From Citrobacter portucalensis (lineage in GTDB: Bacteria > Pseudomonadota > Gammaproteobacteria > Enterobacterales > Enterobacteriaceae), in NCBI RefSeq assembly GCF_002042885.1, contig NZ_MVFY01000003.1, positions 124,001 to 188,000 of the forward strand: a stretch of 64,000 nucleotides of DNA, read 5' to 3'. The notes below the pieces were generated by a model, which saw only the letters and a program-made list of their open reading frames with translations, ran no database searches and had not been told where the DNA came from. The position numbers and the translations under genes were made by a program. This document shows, piece after piece, positions 59,746-64,000 of the stretch; positions within the stretch are counted from its first letter, which is position 1; each line of letters starts with the position of its first letter.

Positions 59746-59760
59746 TGGCACAGCGATTGC
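59746..59760 (+). promoter_or_regulatory. sigma-54 (-24/-12) promoter of megL
   Basis: TGGCACAGCGATTGC: GG and GC separated by exactly 10 bases, matching TGGCACR-N4-TTGCW. It lies 44 bases before the megL start. The activator gene is at 62452-63654. Confidence 0.88.
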
Positions 59761-59773
59761 TATTTGACTGTGA

Positions 59774-61000
<1,227 letters not shown>

Positions 61001-61009
61001 CCAATATGG

Positions 61010-61035
61010 CCTGAACCGACGTCGTTCGGTTCAGG
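61010..61035 (+). terminator. Hairpin between megL and yhjV
   Basis: CCTGAACCGA (61010-61019) pairs with TCGGTTCAGG (61026-61035) around a short loop, 10 bases after the megL stop. Followed by TTGTT only, so probably a partial terminator or an mRNA-stabilising stem within the operon. Confidence 0.5.
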
Positions 61036-61117
61036 TTGTTGAGAATCAAGGCACAACAGTCTGGCAATACACGCGATCCTCTTTCGGGGAGAACGTGTAT
61101 TTTGGGCAGGGGGTTCT

Positions 61118-62416
61118 ATGCAGGACAACACATTACAATTAAGCAACAATACAGCAACCGCCGTACCATTCTCAAAAAAAATACCGTTTACGAAATACGA
61201 TTTTGGCTGGGTATTACTGTGTATCGGCATGGCCATTGGTGCCGGAACGGTACTAATGCCGGTACAAATTGGCTTAACAGGCATTTGGGTATTTATCGTT
61301 GCCTTTATTATTGCTTATCCGGCAACTTATATTGTGCAGGATATTTATTTAAAAACATTATCAGAAAGCGAAACCTGCAATGACTACACTGATATTATAA
61401 GTCATTACCTGGGAAAAAACTGGGGCGTATTTCTTGGCGTCATCTATTTTCTGATGATTATTCACGGCATATTTATTTATTCCTTATCCGTGGTTTTTGA
61501 CAGCGCCTCATATATTAAAACCTTCGGCTTGACCGAGGCCGATCTTTCGCAGTCGATAATCTATAAAGTGGCCATTTTTGCCGTGCTGGTCGCCATTGCT
61601 TCCGGGGGAGAAAAGCTGCTGTTCAAAATCTCCGGCCCGATGGTGGTGGTCAAAGTGGGTATCATCATCGTATTTGGTTTTGCGATGGTTCCGCACTGGA
61701 ACTTCGCTAATATCAGCGCCTTCCCTGAAGCATCGGTCTTCTTTCGTGATGTACTGCTAACCATCCCGTTCTGCTTCTTCTCGGCGGTGTTTATTCAGGT
61801 GTTGAACCCAATGAACATCGCCTACCGCAAACGGGTGGCGGACCGGGTGCTGGCTACGCGTATGGCAATCCGTACGCATCGCATCAGTTACATTACTCTG
61901 ATTGCTGTCATTCTGTTTTTCTCCTTCTCTTTTACCTTTTCCATTAGCCATGAAGAGGCCGTTTCGGCTTTCGAACAAAATATTTCAGCACTGGCGCTGG
62001 CGGCTCAGGTCATTCCTGGGCAGATTATTCATATCACCTCAACGGTATTAAATATCTTCGCCGTATTAACCGCGTTCTTTGGTATTTATCTGGGATTCCA
62101 CGAAGCGATCAAAGGTATTATTCTCAACGTTCTGAGCCGCGTCATTGACATTGAGAAAATTAATCCGTTGGTGCTTACGCTGGGTATTTGCACCTTTATT
62201 GTTATCACCCTGGTCATTTGGGTGTCATTTCGCGTATCGGTACTGGTGTTCTTCCAGCTAGGTAGTCCGCTTTACGGGATTGTGTCGTGTATTATTCCGT
62301 TCTTCCTGATCTATAAAGTAACGCAACTGGAAAAACTGCGCGGACTGAAAACCTGGTTGATCCTGCTGTACGGAATTCTGCTGTGCCTGTCGCCCTTATT
62401 GAAGCTGATTGAATAA
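61118..62416 (+). CDS. yhjV: HAAAP-family amino acid permease YhjV
   Basis: 432 aa, hydroxy/aromatic amino acid permease family (SdaC/TnaB/Mtr relatives), about 11 membrane segments, with the opening [21 protein letters not shown]. coli YhjV is nearly identical but stands beside ldrD/dppF without megL. Here it lies 117 bp downstream of megL on the same strand, so methionine or a related sulfur amino acid is a reasonable substrate guess. GGGGG lies just before the ATG; inverted repeat AATACACG/CGTGTATT (61066-61073, 61094-61101) sits in the leader. Confidence 0.92.
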   Translation: MQDNTLQLSNNTATAVPFSKKIPFTKYDFGWVLLCIGMAIGAGTVLMPVQIGLTGIWVFIVAFIIAYPATYIVQDIYLKTLSESETCNDYTDIISHYLGKNWGVFLGVIYFLMIIHGIFIYSLSVVFDSASYIKTFGLTEADLSQSIIYKVAIFAVLVAIASGGEKLLFKISGPMVVVKVGIIIVFGFAMVPHWNFANISAFPEASVFFRDVLLTIPFCFFSAVFIQVLNPMNIAYRKRVADRVLATRMAIRTHRISYITLIAVILFFSFSFTFSISHEEAVSAFEQNISALALAAQVIPGQIIHITSTVLNIFAVLTAFFGIYLGFHEAIKGIILNVLSRVIDIEKINPLVLTLGICTFIVITLVIWVSFRVSVLVFFQLGSPLYGIVSCIIPFFLIYKVTQLEKLRGLKTWLILLYGILLCLSPLLKLIE

Positions 62417-62451
62417 CCCACGTATATCGCGCCGTCAGACGCTGGCGGCGC

Positions 62452-63654
62452 TTAACTCACACTCTCCAGCTGATAGCCGCGAATTTTATTCAGCACCGTG
62501 GTGTGCGACACGCCCAGCGCTTTGGCGATATGCCGTGACGACACATTATCTTCCACCATCTGTTCAATGAGCTGGCGTTCAGCACACAGAACCTGCTCTT
62601 TAAAAGGACGTTCTGTCGGGCCCCGCTCAACGGCAGGCAAATTCACCATCCCTAATTCTTCCCGCGTAATAACATCGGATTCCGCCATCAGCATCAGGCG
62701 AATAATGGTATTTTCCAGTTCGCGCACGTTTCCCGGCCAGGTGTGATGGTGCAGGGCATCAAAACAGGCTTTATCCAGAATGATCCGCCGCTGGAATTCC
62801 TTTGCGTATTTCTGCACAAAGTGGCGAATCAGCAGGCTGATATCCTGTGGACGCTCGCGCAAAGGTGGAATGGTCAGTGAAAGCACGTTGATGCGGTAAT
62901 AGAGATCGGCGCGCAGCAGACGTTGTTCTACCATCTCTTCCAGATTGGCATTGGTTGCCACAATAATGCGCACATTGACCGGAATAATATGCGCTCCGCC
63001 AACGCGCCGAATCCCGCCATCCTGAAGCACGCGCAGGAGTTTAGCCTGTAAGCTCAGCGACATTTCGCCAAACTCATCGAGAAAAAGGGTGCCTTTATCG
63101 GCCATTTCAAACAGCCCTTTTTTGCCTTTACAATCCGCGCCGCTGAAAGCCCCTTTCTCATAGCCAAAGAATTCACTCTCCATTAGCGACTCAGGTAGCG
63201 CAGAGCAGTTGACCGGAATAAACGGATAAAAACGTCGCTGCCCGGAATTATGGATAGCCCGGGCCAGCAGCTCTTTACCGGTCCCCGTATCGCCACGTAT
63301 CAGAACGGTATATTTGCTGTCGGCAATTTTTATCGCCTTTTCGATAAGCGCGTGCATGCTCTGGCTGCTGCAAATAATGTCAGAGAAATAGCGCGGGCGT
63401 TCCGGTTCCGGCGTTGACAGCTCACTTATCTCCTCACAGAGGTAAGCGACATGAATAATATCGGCGCGCTGGCTTAAACAGGATTGCACACAGGAAATAT
63501 CCTGTAGCTGGCGGCACCAGGATTTAATCAGGATCCGCCCAGGCGTGACTTTCATGGAGATGATATTGATATCACAGCAGGAAAATTCCTTCAGGACATC
63601 CTCAACCATCGACAGACGATCAATTGTTTTAATATCCCAGCGTATCGTGACCAC
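62452..63654 (-). CDS. TyrR-like sigma-54-dependent activator, probable regulator of megL-yhjV
   Basis: 400 aa. The N-terminus (about 1-75, RWDIKTIDRLSMVEDVLKEF..CDINIISMKV) resembles an ACT domain as in TyrR/PhhR, but the PAS domain of TyrR is missing. The AAA+ domain has Walker A GDTGTGKELLARAIH (about 120-134), the sigma-54 contact loop GAFSGA (TyrR itself lacks a working GAFTGA), Walker B GTLFLDEFGEM, and the R-finger segment LRADLYYRINVL. The C-terminal TyrR-type HTH is SSRHIAKALGVSHTTVLNKI. GTG start with AGGAG 7 bases upstream. Convergent with yhjV, 35 bp apart. Confidence 0.88.
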   Translation of the reverse strand: MVTIRWDIKTIDRLSMVEDVLKEFSCCDINIISMKVTPGRILIKSWCRQLQDISCVQSCLSQRADIIHVAYLCEEISELSTPEPERPRYFSDIICSSQSMHALIEKAIKIADSKYTVLIRGDTGTGKELLARAIHNSGQRRFYPFIPVNCSALPESLMESEFFGYEKGAFSGADCKGKKGLFEMADKGTLFLDEFGEMSLSLQAKLLRVLQDGGIRRVGGAHIIPVNVRIIVATNANLEEMVEQRLLRADLYYRINVLSLTIPPLRERPQDISLLIRHFVQKYAKEFQRRIILDKACFDALHHHTWPGNVRELENTIIRLMLMAESDVITREELGMVNLPAVERGPTERPFKEQVLCAERQLIEQMVEDNVSSRHIAKALGVSHTTVLNKIRGYQLESVS

Positions 63655-63785
63655 ATTTGCTCCTGGTAGTTAGCAACTGCGAAATAGATATTTTTGTGAC
63701 TAGAGGGAATCTGACTACATTCTAGACGCTGTGGAATAATGTTCTGCCAAAGGACTCACATTGTGGACGTAAAGAGAAAATATAA

Positions 63786-63812
63786 AAAAACCGGAGCACA
63801 AGGCTCCGGTTA
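63786..63812 (-). terminator. dppF (dpp operon) terminator
   Basis: Minus strand AACCGGAGC-CTTGT-GCTCCGGTT followed by a T tract, 20-45 bases past the dppF stop codon. Confidence 0.9.
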
Positions 63813-63830
63813 TCGGGTCATAACCCAGGT

Positions 63831-64000
63831 TTATTGCTGTGGGTTTTCATCCTGGTCAACGGCAAAACACGCCACCAGTTGACCGCCGTAATCTTTCAAC
63901 TGCGGCTGAAGCTGGGTACACGGACCAAAGCGACGACGGCAGCGGGCGTTAAACGCGCAGCCCGGCGGCGGATTCAGCGGGCTTGGCAGTTCACCGGTCA
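63831..64000 (-). CDS. dppF: Dipeptide ABC transporter ATPase DppF, C-terminal part
   Basis: Only the last 56 codons lie in the window (..TGELPSPLNPPPGCAFNARC-type end: LPSPLNPPPGCAFNARCRRR, FGPCTQLQPQLKDYGG, CFAVDQDENPQQ). Cysteine-rich C-terminus of DppF/OppF-type ATPases that power dipeptide and heme uptake. The gene continues past 64000. Order yhjV-dppF as in E. coli, apart from the inserted regulator. Confidence 0.93.
   Translation of the reverse strand, partial: TGELPSPLNPPPGCAFNARCRRRFGPCTQLQPQLKDYGGQLVACFAVDQDENPQQ

Overview
The window is chromosomal DNA from an enteric bacterium. The backbone follows the E. coli/Salmonella order from panM-livJ-rpoH to pdeK-yhjV-dppF. One gene is recognised as the methionine gamma-lyase characterised from Citrobacter freundii, so a member of the C. 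freundii group is the most likely source. REP/BIME and ERIC repeats fill many gaps between genes. No rRNA, tRNA, CRISPR array, prophage or complete insertion sequence was seen.

Layout: 1-6054, end of panM, livJ, rpoH and the ftsYEX cell-division/secretion operon. 6206-15432, rsmD, yhhL/M/N, zntA with its ZntR promoter, tusA, yhhQ, dcrB, yhhS, yhhT and acpT. 15424-17383, a padC/LysR pair where E. coli carries nikABCDE, followed by an orphan nikR. 17487-28733, the yhhJ-rbbA-yhiI export operon, yhiN, pitA, uspB/uspA and dtpB. 28821-30755, a divergent Rrf2 regulator/NDH-2-like oxidoreductase pair. 30994-36428, rsmJ, prlC, rlmJ and gor. 36444-37771, an AT-rich divergent pair (pentapeptide-repeat protein and caspase-fold protein) where E. 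coli K-12 has ars genes and the acid fitness island. 37897-41368, triheme peroxidase yhjA and treF. 41396-44129, a HEPN/membrane/ankyrin-like protein, a GNAT enzyme and a lysozyme-like protein lacking catalytic residues. 44145-59044, yhjB, an SDR, yhjC, yhjD, yhjE, yhjG, pdeH, kdgK, yhjJ, dctA and pdeK. 59271-63654, an Ldr type I toxin locus, then megL-yhjV with a sigma-54 promoter and a TyrR-like activator; the bcs cellulose operon expected here from E. coli is absent. 63831-64000 is the 3' end of dppF.

Several regulatory links can be read directly. rpoH has a sigma-E promoter containing a DnaA box, and prlC, a heat-shock gene further along, has a sigma-32 promoter. zntA has the 20-bp-spacer MerR-type promoter. 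yhjA has a class II FNR promoter, pdeH a sigma-28 promoter, kdgK a KdgR-like box, and megL a -24/-12 promoter. The least explained parts are the caspase-fold/pentapeptide pair, the megL control region with three perfect palindromes, the orphan nikR, and the Rrf2/NDH-2 pair.
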